The notes: generated from the letters alone by a model not told the origin. Positions 52,143 through 62,180 are shown, numbered from the stretch's first letter. The stretch is 64,000 bases of DNA from a bacterium SCSIO 12643 (GCA_024398135.1 CP073750.1:2852001-2916000); one strand, 5' to 3'. Program-made: numbers and translations.

Positions 52143-52246
52143 TCTGAATAAAATTAGGCTCCAAAAATAGATTTTTTATGATGTGGCGAAAATAAAGCCA
52201 GAGGGTTCTGTCGAAATAATTATGTTTTATAGATTTACCGATTATT

Positions 52247-52579
52247 ATGACAAAAGAGGAATTAAAATCCATAGCGAATCTGCTATCTACAGAGATTGAA
52301 AAGACCCGTCAGTTGATTCAAGAGTATAAGGAAGAAACACAACCTATTTCTCCCGATGATTCCATTGGACGTGTTTCACGGATGGATGCGATCAACAATA
52401 GAAGCGTGGTTGAGGCAGCTTTACGTACGCAAGAGAACAAACTCCGTGGACTCATTCATGTAGAATCTCAATTGGGAGAAGATGACTTTGGATTATGTCA
52501 TAGATGTAAGCAACAGATTCCGATTCAAAGAATTTTACTTGTACCTCACAATAAATTTTGTGTGCGCTGCGCGAGGTAA
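52247..52579 (+). CDS. DksA/TraR-type zinc-finger protein
   Basis: This 110-residue protein has a coiled-coil N-terminus (about residues 1-45) and a C4 zinc finger near the C-terminus (LCHRCKQQIPIQRILLVP then CVRC, spacing C-x2-C-x17-C-x2-C). TraR/DksA proteins bind the RNA polymerase secondary channel and control stringent-response genes. It lacks the second Asp of the coiled-coil tip found in E. coli DksA, so its activity may differ. Confidence 0.9.
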   Translation: MTKEELKSIANLLSTEIEKTRQLIQEYKEETQPISPDDSIGRVSRMDAINNRSVVEAALRTQENKLRGLIHVESQLGEDDFGLCHRCKQQIPIQRILLVPHNKFCVRCAR

Positions 52580-52627
52580 TCGTTTTAATGAATTCATATT
52601 TGCCTGGTCTGAATTGAGCATATCAAT

Positions 52628-52645
52628 ATACGTTGTATGTCGTAT
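52628..52645. promoter_or_regulatory. 18-bp palindrome, copy A (possible LuxR-type regulator site)
   Basis: ATACGTTGTATGTCGTAT has ATACG/CGTAT arms. Within it, TACGTTG-TA-TGTCGTA has the 7-2-7 geometry (TAC-N10-GTA) used by NarL-type regulators. It lies 59 bp before the start of the gene at 52705. A copy with 16 of 18 identical bases is at 54747-54764. Confidence 0.55.
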
Positions 52646-52704
52646 TGTGATGTGAAGTTTGACCCTTGAGTTTTGTAGGATTAAAAAAACATAAAATTTA
52701 GACT

Positions 52705-53640
52705 ATGAAACTTAAACTACTTGTAGCAGGTTGTATTTTGATGAGCAGCTCATTGGTAATGGGCCAGACGGTATCTTACGAAATTGAAAAAAATGACCCG
52801 AATGATTTTGATAAACTCCATGTTTACTTAGATCCGATTTATGCAGATATTATGGGGTATAAAGTAAATAATGATGGAATGTTTGCGATGTCTTTAGGTT
52901 TAGGCGCTTCCGGACATTATTTTATAGGAAGTAAGTTAAACTTATCCGCAAGATTTAATTACAAGTATTATTCGATTGGAGCAGAAGAAAATGGTCCGGG
53001 ATTTTTTACTGAAATTGGAGGCCAATATAATTTTACATCAGGTTCAAAAACAGGGAAGGCAAGAATTAAAGTTGGAAAAAACTCAACCATTAAGGACGGC
53101 TATGAGACGACTACAACAAAATCAATAGATGTGTCTGGAATTGAAACAAGCACCTTTTTAGCTGGCCGTGCGGGAATTACTATTGAAAAAACACATGCAA
53201 ATGGTTTTAAAGATGGAGTTTCCGAACAAAATAATTATGATGCCAATTTATTGAATAGTGGAGGCTATTTGGGAGTGTCTTTTCAATCCATAAGAAATGT
53301 ATTGGTAAATGTAGAAGGCTATGGGAAAAGAAGCGGTTCTTACATTAGAGATTTTTATGCGGATGTATTGTTTCAAAGCTACAAAGCTGAACAGGTTTTA
53401 GAAACGGGTAAAAGAATAGATTTCTCCGATTCAAAATACCAGAAAGAATCTCAGTTTGGTTTAGGTTTTAGAGTTGGATATACCAATCATGCCAATCCTA
53501 AAGGTCATGCAACGAATTACAAAATAAATGGAGGAAAGGGTCTTTTTGGCGGTACGTATCAAAAAATTGAATTGGGTTCATTACCTGGAGGTACGTTTTA
53601 TTTCCGATTCTCTTATGGCGTAAAAATTGTCAGCAAATAG
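52705..53640 (+). CDS. Secreted beta-barrel-like protein, unknown
   Basis: This 311-residue protein has a signal peptide (residues 1-20, cleavage after VMGQ) and alternates short strands throughout, ending in a strand with aromatic residues (GGTFYFRFSYGVKIVSK), as in outer-membrane barrels. No family is recognised. A 24-bp perfect palindromic terminator follows at 53661-53693. The upstream palindrome may bind the response regulator at 54816. Confidence 0.65.
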   Translation: MKLKLLVAGCILMSSSLVMGQTVSYEIEKNDPNDFDKLHVYLDPIYADIMGYKVNNDGMFAMSLGLGASGHYFIGSKLNLSARFNYKYYSIGAEENGPGFFTEIGGQYNFTSGSKTGKARIKVGKNSTIKDGYETTTTKSIDVSGIETSTFLAGRAGITIEKTHANGFKDGVSEQNNYDANLLNSGGYLGVSFQSIRNVLVNVEGYGKRSGSYIRDFYADVLFQSYKAEQVLETGKRIDFSDSKYQKESQFGLGFRVGYTNHANPKGHATNYKINGGKGLFGGTYQKIELGSLPGGTFYFRFSYGVKIVSK

Positions 53641-53660
53641 AAAATAATAGGCTTAAAAGT

Positions 53661-53693
53661 AAAAGCCAACGAGAAATTTCTCGTTGGCTTTTT
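53661..53693. terminator. Bidirectional terminator
   Basis: GCCAACGAGAAA and TTTCTCGTTGGC (53665-53688) form a perfect 12-bp stem, with an A-run on the left and a T-run on the right. It can terminate both the gene at 52705-53640 and the convergent gene at 53715-54701. Confidence 0.85.
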
Positions 53694-53714
53694 GTTTAGG
53701 GGAATGAAGATTTT

Positions 53715-54701
53715 TTATTTCTTACCGTTAGCTCTTTTGATAAAATTGGAGTAGCAAATTGAATAATAGCTTAGAATGGCTTCAAGGACTTTCTTCTCGT
53801 AAACAGCTTGCTCACAATCAATGGTGTTTGTAATAGATACCGTAGTATTTTCAACGATAAATATATTCGCATATTCAGGAGTGGTTACCCTTGATTTATT
53901 AGCGGTAGACTTAAACTTTGCGTCTGTAAAAACGCCTTCAATGGGAACATCATTTTTAAGTATTGTGATACTTGATGTAGCTGGTCCAGGAGCAATTTTA
54001 TCTTTACCTGATTGGTATGTTATTGTAGAAAACTTTGAAAGTTTTAAATCGGCACCACCTTTTACTGCTGCTCCTGCTAGATTTACTCCATCTTTTAACC
54101 ATATTGAGGGAATAACAATTTTTACATCAATAACTATTATATCATCTAGTTCTCTGGATATTTTATATCCGGTATCCACGAGTTTAACTCCCTTTTTTTC
54201 TTTTCCGGATTTTGAAATACCTTTTACATAATAACTAAATCCAGTTGGACTAACCATTGCATATCCTTCCAATTGTGCATTGTTGATTTTTGGGCCTGAT
54301 ACCATAGTATAATCCTTAAAATACTCAATACTTTGAATCTCATCGGCCTCCATAATCGTAAAACCATCTTTGGTCAAATCATTTTTAAAACGGGTGAAGA
54401 ACTGATCCGTAATATTTTGTAGGGCGGAGGTTTCTACTCCATTAATGCCCACAGCAAGTCTGGCAGTAGCATCACCTTTATACGCATCTCCACCTACTTC
54501 ACGTCCGCCTTTTTTGGTGTCGCTGGCTTCATCAATCATTTGATAGAGTACTCTAAAGGAATTGATGTAAACCTTTCGCGGTGCTTTTGCCATTCCCTTT
54601 GGGTTTAATGACGTTTCTTTGACATCCTTTTTAGGATCAATGGATTGGCTAAAAACCAATTGGCTAATGGCCATAGCTAAAATTGTAACTGAAATTCTCA
54701 T
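53715..54701 (-). CDS. Secreted protein, unknown
   Basis: I chose ATG at 54699-54701 (328 residues) over a TTG six codons upstream. The signal peptide is residues 1-18 (MRISVTILAMAISQLVFS). The mature region begins PKKDVKETSLNPKGMAKAPR and contains strand segments (VDTGYKISRELDDIIVIDVK) without a recognised motif. It is convergent with the 52705 gene and divergent from the two-component genes, whose intergenic region holds palindrome copy B. Confidence 0.65.
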   Translation of the reverse strand: MRISVTILAMAISQLVFSQSIDPKKDVKETSLNPKGMAKAPRKVYINSFRVLYQMIDEASDTKKGGREVGGDAYKGDATARLAVGINGVETSALQNITDQFFTRFKNDLTKDGFTIMEADEIQSIEYFKDYTMVSGPKINNAQLEGYAMVSPTGFSYYVKGISKSGKEKKGVKLVDTGYKISRELDDIIVIDVKIVIPSIWLKDGVNLAGAAVKGGADLKLSKFSTITYQSGKDKIAPGPATSSITILKNDVPIEGVFTDAKFKSTANKSRVTTPEYANIFIVENTTVSITNTIDCEQAVYEKKVLEAILSYYSICYSNFIKRANGKK

Positions 54702-54746
54702 AGTTTTTGTTTTTTTCAAAGCTGTTGGTTTCCAGAAGTATTTTCT

Positions 54747-54764
54747 ATACGCTGTTTGTCGTAT
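54747..54764. promoter_or_regulatory. 18-bp palindrome, copy B (possible LuxR-type regulator site)
   Basis: ATACGCTGTTTGTCGTAT has the same ATACG/CGTAT arms and 7-2-7 pattern as copy A at 52628-52645 (16 of 18 identical). It lies between the divergent genes at 53715-54701 and 54816-55460, so it could control both. Confidence 0.55.
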
Positions 54765-54815
54765 TTTTTATGTCGTAAAAGCATCTCAATTTTGACGGTA
54801 AATTAATTTAGTAGA

Positions 54816-55460
54816 ATGATTACAATTGGTGTTGTAGATGATATAGTTAAGTTAGGACTGGCCTTAAAGGAGAAAATTGAGGCAGGTTCTGAATTTGAGG
54901 TGAAATTTGTTGCTTTGGATGGATATGAAGCCATTTCATATTTAGAACATGAAATGGTAGATTGTATACTGATGGACATTAACATGCCTAATTTAGATGG
55001 AATAAAGGCCACACAACAGATTCTGAGTAAATGGCCTAAAGCTAAAGTGATTATGTGTACGGTTTTTTCAGATGAACAAAACTTGTTTGATGCGATTATG
55101 GCGGGTGCAATAGGATATTTGTTAAAAGATGAACCACCTCAAAAAATTCATAGATCGATATATGAGGCACTCGAAGGTGGCGCTCCAATGAGTCCGATAA
55201 TGGCTAGAAAATCGTTGAGTCTTATTCATTCCATACCTGCAACAACCAAAAAGACTGTGAGAGAGGAATATAAACTTACCGGTAGAGAGACAGAAGTATT
55301 AGAGTGGGTGAGTAAAGGTTATAGTTATGAACAGGTGGCGGGTAAACTATATGTGAGTTATGGGACTGTAAGAAAACATGTCGAAAATTGTTTTAAGAAG
55401 TTAAGAGTTCATAATAAATTAGAAGCGGTAAATAAGTTGAATAAAGAAGGATTTATTTAA
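54816..55460 (+). CDS. LuxR/NarL-type response regulator
   Basis: This 214-residue protein has a receiver domain with phosphoacceptor Asp54 (DCILMDINMPNLDG) and K in LLKDEPP, then a LuxR/GerE helix-turn-helix (about residues 150-210: LTGRETEVLEWVSKGYSYEQ, then VSYGTVRKHVENCFKKLRVH). It is cognate to the kinase encoded next: the stop and start overlap as TAATG. Two copies of an 18-bp 7-2-7 palindrome nearby are candidate binding sites. Confidence 0.95.
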   Translation: MITIGVVDDIVKLGLALKEKIEAGSEFEVKFVALDGYEAISYLEHEMVDCILMDINMPNLDGIKATQQILSKWPKAKVIMCTVFSDEQNLFDAIMAGAIGYLLKDEPPQKIHRSIYEALEGGAPMSPIMARKSLSLIHSIPATTKKTVREEYKLTGRETEVLEWVSKGYSYEQVAGKLYVSYGTVRKHVENCFKKLRVHNKLEAVNKLNKEGFI

Positions 55461-57289
55461 TGAGGTATTTTATCTTATTCCTGTTGCTACAAGTTAACTT
55501 GTATTGTTTTTCATCGGATACATTAGTTCTACAAGCCTGGCAAGAGCAGGCCAAAGCATACATAAATGTAGATATAGACAGTTCTCGATATTTTGGTCAG
55601 CAAATCTTAGAGAATTCTAAAACTCCTGAGTTAAAGAAATATCAGGCTTTTGCGTTGAATTGGATCGGTATTGCGTATATGCAAACCGGAATTCCGGATT
55701 CAGCGAATTATTATTTTAACCGAGCTATAGAATTTGCATCTAATAACGATGAGAATAGAATAGTTAGAATGGCCACATTCAACCTTAGCGTAAATGCGTT
55801 GAATCAGGGAAAGTTTGAGTTGGCGGCTGAAACGGGATTAAAAGCGCTTGATGTATTTAAGAAAGATGGAGATTCTATAGGTATTGGGAAAGCATTATAT
55901 CATATAGGTAGTTGTTATTTTAGTTTAAGTCAGTGGGGAGAATCCAAAAGGTATATGCAATTGGCGTTACCAGTTGCCAAAAAGCATGGGACTACATGGA
56001 GTCAGGCGAATATTTATGGTGCTTTGGGTTCTATAGCTTTTCAAGAAAAAGATACTCTTGAAGGGATATTAAATACGCAAAGGTCCATTAAGTTAAAAGA
56101 GGGAGCTGGAGGCGCATATTACTGTGGGCCACAGTATGTGAATATTTCAGATGTACATATGGCCCGACAAAATTGGGACAGTGCTTCATGGTATTTAGGT
56201 AAGGCGCAATGGGCTAGTCAAACTCTTGGTGATCAGCAATTGTTGGGAATTATTTTTACCCAAAAGGCTGCATATTTTAATCAGATTGATGAGATTGATT
56301 CTTCATTGTATTATGGCTATCAAGCAGTAAACGTATATGATATAACTAAGGATGATTACACCAGAGAATTGGCTTATTATAGATTATTCGAAGCATATCA
56401 TTCTCAAAATAATTTAGATAGTGCGATTTACTATCAAACACAGTATTACGATTTAAAAGATAGTATTCAAGGAGTAGATGTAAAAGAAAGGATTGCCAAT
56501 TTGGATGCCAATTATCAATTGGCAGAAAAGGATAAAGAGTTGCTTCAAAGCGAACTGGAAATCCAAAAAAAGAACGAAGAAAGAGGGCTGTTAATCTTTG
56601 TTTTAGTGATTCTCGTATTGGGGTTTCTTGGATTCTTTTTCCTATGGAATGTTCGAAAGAGAAAACAAATTATAGAGTCTGAATTAAGATTAGCGAATGA
56701 GAAAAACAGGATTGCTATGGATTTACATGATCATGTTGGTGCGGAATTAACACTTGCAAGTTCGACATTGTTTTCTCAAAGTTATGAAGATGGAATCAGT
56801 TCAAACAGAAAGAAAGAATTGCAGACCATAGGACATCAATTGCGCGATATCACAGAGTTATTACGTGAGACCGTATGGTCCATTCAGGATACGCATATAT
56901 CAATAGAAGATTTGTTTGCTAAATTGGATATATTTCAATCTAAATTGTTCTCGAATCAAGCAGTAAAATGGAGTTCTTCGTTGTGCGAAGAGTACAATGA
57001 ATTACCCTCAGAAATAGCGATTGAAGTGTATAGAATTTTTCAGGAAGGATTGCATAATGCGTTTAAATACGCTCAGGCAAGTGAGTTGAAGATTAAATGC
57101 TCCTCAACTAAAAAGGAAATGATCATTGAGCTTGAAGATAATGGTATTGGTTTTGACGTAAAGAATTTATCAAAATTTGGATTTGGGTTAAAAAACATGA
57201 AAAAAAGAGCTCAGAAAATTAAAGCCCAAATTAGTATTGATACAAAAGAGGATAAAGGAACTAAAATTAAATTGACTCTGGACAGATAA
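55460..57289 (+). CDS. TPR-containing sensor histidine kinase (HisKA_3)
   Basis: This 609-residue kinase has a signal peptide, a periplasmic region of tetratricopeptide repeats (about residues 30-345, e.g. FALNWIGIAYMQTGIPDSAN), a membrane helix near residues 375-395, and a coiled-coil leading to the HisKA_3 phosphoacceptor helix (NRIAMDLHDHVGAELT, near residue 423). The ATPase domain follows (FQEGLHNAFKYAQASELKIK, DNGIGFDV, GFGLKNMKKRAQ). The periplasmic TPR part likely senses an envelope signal. Coupled to the response regulator. Confidence 0.94.
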   Translation: MRYFILFLLLQVNLYCFSSDTLVLQAWQEQAKAYINVDIDSSRYFGQQILENSKTPELKKYQAFALNWIGIAYMQTGIPDSANYYFNRAIEFASNNDENRIVRMATFNLSVNALNQGKFELAAETGLKALDVFKKDGDSIGIGKALYHIGSCYFSLSQWGESKRYMQLALPVAKKHGTTWSQANIYGALGSIAFQEKDTLEGILNTQRSIKLKEGAGGAYYCGPQYVNISDVHMARQNWDSASWYLGKAQWASQTLGDQQLLGIIFTQKAAYFNQIDEIDSSLYYGYQAVNVYDITKDDYTRELAYYRLFEAYHSQNNLDSAIYYQTQYYDLKDSIQGVDVKERIANLDANYQLAEKDKELLQSELEIQKKNEERGLLIFVLVILVLGFLGFFFLWNVRKRKQIIESELRLANEKNRIAMDLHDHVGAELTLASSTLFSQSYEDGISSNRKKELQTIGHQLRDITELLRETVWSIQDTHISIEDLFAKLDIFQSKLFSNQAVKWSSSLCEEYNELPSEIAIEVYRIFQEGLHNAFKYAQASELKIKCSSTKKEMIIELEDNGIGFDVKNLSKFGFGLKNMKKRAQKIKAQISIDTKEDKGTKIKLTLDR

Positions 57290-58009
57290 CTAACCTACTT
57301 CCTTTTCAAAATACTTCCACAATTCATCTTCAACTACAGGTGCAGTAAAAGAAACAGGTTCTTTTTTAACTGGATGTACGAATGAAATGTGGCGTGAATG
57401 AAGAGATATGGACCCATCACGATTGGTACGTTTTGCCCCATATTTAATATCTCCTTTAATAGGAGCTCCTATGGCTGATAGTTGACACCTGATTTGATGA
57501 TGTCTACCTGTAATTAGTTTGACCTCAATTAAGCAGAAATTATCTGACGCAGATCTCATTTCAAAGTCCAAAATAGCTTCTTTATAACCACGAGTCGGTT
57601 TCTTCTTTGCAACCGATTTATTTTTCTCTTCGTTCTTACGCAGGTAATGTGTTAAGCGCCCCACACCATCTAATGGGCGTTCTTTAGTAATAGCCCAATA
57701 CGTTTTTTTGATATCTTTTTTTCTGAACATTTCAGAAAGACGAGAAGCTGCTTTACTGGTTTTCGCAAACACTACAATTCCGCTTGTAGGACGGTCAAGG
57801 CGGTGAACTAAGCCCAGATATACAGCTCCGGGCTTATTGTATTTTTTCTTGATGTAGTCTTTCACCAGATCCATTAAGGAGACATCTCCGGTTTTATCAC
57901 CCTGAACAATTTGTCCTGGTAATTTATTGATTACAATCAGATGATTGTCTTCGTAGATAACCTGAACTTTTCTTAAATCCGGTCTTTCTTTTTGATCTGG
58001 TTTACGCAC
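57290..58009 (-). CDS. RluA-family pseudouridine synthase
   Basis: This 239-residue protein converts uridine to pseudouridine in RNA. The catalytic motif is LVHRLDRPTSGIVVFAKTSK, with the essential Asp, and GRHHQIRCQLSAIG forms the second family motif. It lacks the N-terminal S4 domain of RluA paralogues such as RluC/D. The target (rRNA or tRNA) is not evident. The start is GTG at 58007-58009, sharing one base with the panB stop. Confidence 0.93.
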   Translation of the reverse strand: MRKPDQKERPDLRKVQVIYEDNHLIVINKLPGQIVQGDKTGDVSLMDLVKDYIKKKYNKPGAVYLGLVHRLDRPTSGIVVFAKTSKAASRLSEMFRKKDIKKTYWAITKERPLDGVGRLTHYLRKNEEKNKSVAKKKPTRGYKEAILDFEMRSASDNFCLIEVKLITGRHHQIRCQLSAIGAPIKGDIKYGAKRTNRDGSISLHSRHISFVHPVKKEPVSFTAPVVEDELWKYFEKEVG

Positions 58010-58842
58010 TAGTAAGATTCTTTTTCGTTCGGGAAATCTTTTGTTTTTACATCTTTTATGTAGTTAGACACAGAGTCGTGCATTTGCTCATAAAAATTAT
58101 TGTAACGTCTCAAAAACCTTGGTGAGAAATCGACATTTAATCCCAACATATCATGTAAAACAAGAACTTGTCCATCAACATCTGGTCCCGCACCAATACC
58201 AATTACAGGAATAGAAACAGATTCGGCAACTTGTTTTGCCAAATGCGCAGGTACTTTTTCTAATACCATAGCAAAGCAGCCAATTTCTTCCAACATTTTG
58301 GCATCTTTCATAAGTTGTTCCGCTTCTTCAGTCTCTTTTGCTCTAACCGAGTAAGTCCCAAATTTATAGATCGATTGTGGTGTTAATCCAAGATGTCCCA
58401 TTACCGGAATACCGGCAGATAAAATACGCTCAATAGATTCTTTGATTTCAATACCACCTTCTAGTTTAATGGCATGTCCCCCAGCTTCTTTCATAATGCG
58501 AATAGAAGAATCTAATGCATTCTTAGAGTTTCCCTGGTATGTTCCGAAAGGGAGGTCAACTACCACTAAACAGTTTTTTATTCCGCGAATCACCGATGCT
58601 GCATGATAAATCATATGATCTAAAGTGATGGGTAAAGTAGTTTCGAATCCGGCCATAACATTGGAAGCAGAATCTCCTACTAAAATTAAATCAATATCAG
58701 CATCGTCCAATACTCTAGCCATTGTATAATCATAGGCTGTAAGCATGGCAATTTTTTCACCCTTACGTTTCATTTCGTGTAAAACGTGGGTGGTTATCTT
58801 TTTTGCGTGACCACTAACTGGTTTAAATAATTGTGTGCTCAT
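58009..58842 (-). CDS. panB: 3-methyl-2-oxobutanoate hydroxymethyltransferase
   Basis: This 277-residue enzyme adds a hydroxymethyl group to 2-oxoisovalerate in pantothenate biosynthesis. Family segments are [50 protein letters not shown] and [14 protein letters not shown]. Metal-binding Asp residues are in [11 protein letters not shown] and the VVDLP segment. It starts with ATG at 58840-58842 and overlaps the rluA-like gene by 1 bp. Confidence 0.96.
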   Translation of the reverse strand: MSTQLFKPVSGHAKKITTHVLHEMKRKGEKIAMLTAYDYTMARVLDDADIDLILVGDSASNVMAGFETTLPITLDHMIYHAASVIRGIKNCLVVVDLPFGTYQGNSKNALDSSIRIMKEAGGHAIKLEGGIEIKESIERILSAGIPVMGHLGLTPQSIYKFGTYSVRAKETEEAEQLMKDAKMLEEIGCFAMVLEKVPAHLAKQVAESVSIPVIGIGAGPDVDGQVLVLHDMLGLNVDFSPRFLRRYNNFYEQMHDSVSNYIKDVKTKDFPNEKESY

Positions 58843-58995
58843 GGTTTATAATTTATTCTGGTTTACACCCCACCTTATATATATTCGTTTCGTTTCTACT
58901 TTAATAGTATATTCGTGGCGTAAACCGAATCGCCAAAATTATAAAATCCTTTCATGCAATAACGCATTAAAGGCAGAGGACATAACAAATTATAT

Positions 58996-60090
58996 ATGAG
59001 ATTAAATTTCACTTCATCTTTAGTAATTGTATCAGCATTCACATTATTGTTTTCTGCATCATGTAAAAATGATGTAGAGATTTTCGCTCCGCAGTCGGAT
59101 GTAACATTGGTTTACGGACTGTTAAATGCGGATGACTCTATTCACCAGATTAAGATTAATAGAGTGTTTCAAGGTGAGCAAGCTGTAGATCAATTAGCTA
59201 AAGATCCATCATTATCAGAATACGAAAACCTGAAAGCAATGTTGTATGAGTTGAATAATGATGGCTTTGGTAATTATGATACGACAAACCAATGGACGCT
59301 TACGGAGAAGACCATTACAAATAAAGATTCAGGTTTCTTCTATTATCCAAATCAAAAAATATATGAATTACAGGCTAAATTGGATGATACTAAAGATTAT
59401 GCGATTTGGATTGATAAATTAGATGGATCTAAGATCGTAGAGGGGAAAACAGAATTAATCAGACCTGATGGAGATATTTTGATTAAACCATTTGGATTAA
59501 GTTTTTTGGGATTAAGTCTGGCGGATGATAATGGTCCATTAGATAAAGTGTTATTGGAAATGAAAATGCCAATTAATGGTAAGGTGATGGAAGTATTCTT
59601 AGATTTCTCTTGGAAAGATGAATACCATGATGGTACGACTTCAGGTTTGAATACGATTCAATATAAGGTAGGAACGTATGTGGTAAGTAAAATTCCAATT
59701 GATGCGAATGATAATATTCAAATCACAGCAGAATTAAATCCAACCTCTTTTTATGAGTTTATTGCGGCTAAAGTACCTGTTGTTCCGGATGGAAGTAATA
59801 TCAAACAAAGAGTTCCGGAAGATGAGCCTTTAAATTTTAGATTTGTGATTGGTGGTAATGAATTCAATACCTATTTAGAAGTAGCTTCTCCATCTACAAG
59901 TATTTTGGAAACTAAACCTGAGTACACAAATGTTGAAAATGGAGTAGGTATCTTCTCTTGTAGAACATTCCAAAACAAGATTTCAAAAATGAGTAAAAAG
60001 TCGATTGTGTATTTAGTAGATGGAGAAATTACGGCAGGAAGAAAGTTCTGTAATTACTCTAACAGTACTGATCCGAATTATTGCTTTTAA
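58996..60090 (+). CDS. DUF4249-type lipoprotein
   Basis: This 364-residue protein has a lipoprotein signal (residues 1-23, ending TLLFSASC). It reads as the Bacteroidota DUF4249-like class of outer-membrane lipoproteins (DVTLVYGLLNADDSIHQIKI after the signal, then extended beta regions such as YAIWIDKLDGSKIVEGKTEL). Members are often encoded next to TonB-dependent receptors, but no receptor is beside this one. It ends at a hairpin terminator (60117-60150). Confidence 0.7.
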   Translation: MRLNFTSSLVIVSAFTLLFSASCKNDVEIFAPQSDVTLVYGLLNADDSIHQIKINRVFQGEQAVDQLAKDPSLSEYENLKAMLYELNNDGFGNYDTTNQWTLTEKTITNKDSGFFYYPNQKIYELQAKLDDTKDYAIWIDKLDGSKIVEGKTELIRPDGDILIKPFGLSFLGLSLADDNGPLDKVLLEMKMPINGKVMEVFLDFSWKDEYHDGTTSGLNTIQYKVGTYVVSKIPIDANDNIQITAELNPTSFYEFIAAKVPVVPDGSNIKQRVPEDEPLNFRFVIGGNEFNTYLEVASPSTSILETKPEYTNVENGVGIFSCRTFQNKISKMSKKSIVYLVDGEITAGRKFCNYSNSTDPNYCF

Positions 60091-60116
60091 TGTAATTATG
60101 TCGATATGTCATATGG

Positions 60117-60150
60117 AAATGCCAATTCTTAAAAGAGTTGGCATTTTTTT
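60117..60150 (+). terminator. Terminator after the DUF4249-type gene
   Basis: AAATGCCAATTCTT pairs with AAGAGTTGGCATTT (one G-U pair), with a short A loop and T7 tail. Confidence 0.8.
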
Positions 60151-60185
60151 ATGTCAAAATTGCGCGTGAATAAATAAATTTTCTG

Positions 60186-60203
60186 TTGGCACAGCAATTG
60201 ACT
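60186..60203 (+). promoter_or_regulatory. Sigma-54-like promoter before dnaK (degenerate -12)
   Basis: TTGGCAC at 60186-60192 matches the -24 element of RpoN promoters, and TTGA at 60198-60201 sits at the correct spacing for the -12 element, whose consensus is TTGC. The predicted start lies about 38 bp before the ATG. No CIRCE or TAnnTTTG element is seen upstream of dnaK. Confidence 0.35.
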
Positions 60204-60250
60204 AGCGGCAATCAAACAAATTAAAATTTAGAAAGTAAAAACTTAAAGAT

Positions 60251-62152
60251 ATGGGTAAAATAATCGGAATCGATTTGGGAACTACTAACTCTTGCGTTGC
60301 AGTGATGGAAGGTAGTGAGCCAGTTGTTATACCAAACAACGAGGGTAAGAGAACAACTCCATCTATTGTTGCTTTTATCGATGGCAACGAGCGTAAGGTT
60401 GGAGATCCTGCAAAACGTCAGGCAATTACAAATCCTACTAAAACTATCTCTTCTATCAAGAGATTCATGGGAAACTCTTTCGATGAGGTAGCTAGTGAAA
60501 TTGCACGTTCACCATATAAAGTAGTGAAAGGAGATAACAATACTCCACGTGTGGATATTGATGGTAAATTGTATACTCCACAAGAAATTTCTGCAATGAC
60601 TCTTCAAAAAATGAAGAAAACGGCAGAGGATTACTTGGGAACTGATGTAACAGAGGCAGTAATTACTGTACCAGCATATTTTAACGATGCACAACGTCAA
60701 GCAACTAAAGAAGCCGGACAAATTGCAGGTTTAGAAGTAAAGCGTATTATCAATGAGCCTACAGCAGCTTCATTGGCATATGGTTTAGATAAGAAAGGAG
60801 AAGATATTAAAGTTGTTGTATTTGACCTGGGTGGAGGTACACATGATGTTTCGATCTTAGAATTAGGAGATGGAGTATTTGAAGTATTATCTACTGATGG
60901 TGATACACACTTAGGTGGTGATGATTTTGACCAAAAAATTATTGATTGGTTAGTTGAAGAATTCAAAAGTGAAAATGGTGGTTTGGATTTATCTAAAGAT
61001 CCAATGGCTTTACAACGTTTGAAAGAAGCTGCTGAAAAAGCGAAAATTGAGTTGTCTTCTGGAAATTCAACAGAAATCAACCTTCCTTACATCATGCCAG
61101 TTGACGGTGTGCCAAAACACTTGGTGCGTTCATTAACGAGAGCAAAATTTGAGCAATTAGCTGATGATTTAATCAAAAGAAGTATCAATCCTTGTGTGTC
61201 TGCGTTAAAAGCGGCTGATTTAGATAAGAGTGATATTGATCAAATTATCTTAGTTGGTGGTTCTACACGTATTCCGGCTGTAGTTGAAGCAGTAAAAAGT
61301 TTCTTTGGTAAAGATCCTTCTAAAGGAGTAAATCCGGATGAGGTTGTTGCTGTAGGTGCTGCAATTCAGGGAGGTGTATTATCAGGAGATGTAAAAGATG
61401 TATTGCTTTTAGATGTGACTCCACTTTCATTAGGTATTGAAACTATGGGAGGTGTGATGACTAAATTGATCGAAGCAAACACGACAATCCCAACGAAGAA
61501 GTCTGAAGTATTCTCAACAGCTGCAGATAATCAACCATCTGTTGATATCCACGTGCTTCAAGGAGAGCGTCCAATGGCGAATCAAAACCGTAAGATTGGA
61601 AACTTTATCTTAGATAGTATTCCACCAGCACCAAGAGGAGTTCCTCAAATTGAAGTAACTTTTGATATTGATGCGAATGGAATCTTACATGTAACAGCAA
61701 AAGATAAAGCTACAGGTAAAGAGCAATCTATTAGAATTGAAGCTTCTTCAGGGTTAAGTGATGCTGAAATTGAAAAGATGAAGCAAGAAGCTGAAGCAAA
61801 CGCAGAAGCGGATAAAAAAGAAAAAGAGAAGATTGATAAATTGAATTCTGCTGATTCAATGATTTTCCAAACGGAAAAAATGATCAAAGAAGCAGGTGAT
61901 AATCTTCCTGAAGACAAGAAGAAGCCAATCGAAGATGCTTTAACTGAATTAAAAGCGGCACATGCATCTCAAGATTTAGATGCTGTTGATAAAGCAATGG
62001 AAAAAGTACAGGCAGCTTCTCAAGAGTTATACGCAGCAGCTCAAGCAGCACAAGGTGGAGCAGGAGCACCGCAAGATGGTCCTCAATCGGGAAACAACGC
62101 TGGAGCAGATGACGCTGAAGTAACAGATGTAGATTTCGAAGAAGTAAAATAA
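60251..62152 (+). CDS. dnaK: Chaperone DnaK (Hsp70)
   Basis: This 633-residue Hsp70 binds unfolded proteins in ATP-driven cycles with DnaJ and GrpE. Family motifs are in order: [53 protein letters not shown], and the substrate-binding domain from [14 protein letters not shown]. The C-terminal tail is rich in Gly, Ala and Gln ([12 protein letters not shown]) and ends [13 protein letters not shown], the conserved Hsp70 EEVD-like end. No grpE or dnaJ is adjacent. It ends at a strong terminator. Confidence 0.98.
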   Translation: MGKIIGIDLGTTNSCVAVMEGSEPVVIPNNEGKRTTPSIVAFIDGNERKVGDPAKRQAITNPTKTISSIKRFMGNSFDEVASEIARSPYKVVKGDNNTPRVDIDGKLYTPQEISAMTLQKMKKTAEDYLGTDVTEAVITVPAYFNDAQRQATKEAGQIAGLEVKRIINEPTAASLAYGLDKKGEDIKVVVFDLGGGTHDVSILELGDGVFEVLSTDGDTHLGGDDFDQKIIDWLVEEFKSENGGLDLSKDPMALQRLKEAAEKAKIELSSGNSTEINLPYIMPVDGVPKHLVRSLTRAKFEQLADDLIKRSINPCVSALKAADLDKSDIDQIILVGGSTRIPAVVEAVKSFFGKDPSKGVNPDEVVAVGAAIQGGVLSGDVKDVLLLDVTPLSLGIETMGGVMTKLIEANTTIPTKKSEVFSTAADNQPSVDIHVLQGERPMANQNRKIGNFILDSIPPAPRGVPQIEVTFDIDANGILHVTAKDKATGKEQSIRIEASSGLSDAEIEKMKQEAEANAEADKKEKEKIDKLNSADSMIFQTEKMIKEAGDNLPEDKKKPIEDALTELKAAHASQDLDAVDKAMEKVQAASQELYAAAQAAQGGAGAPQDGPQSGNNAGADDAEVTDVDFEEVK

Positions 62153-62180
62153 GCTTCGAAGAAGTAAATAACTAAATGGT

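Noticed and set aside
52372-52381. Possible parS half-site (TGTTTCACG)
   Set aside because: It lies inside the DksA-like coding region, lacks the second half of the palindrome, and is far from parAB. Chance match.
60151-60250. CIRCE element controlling dnaK
   Set aside because: No TTAGCACTC-N9-GAGTGCTAA-like inverted repeat is found upstream of dnaK.
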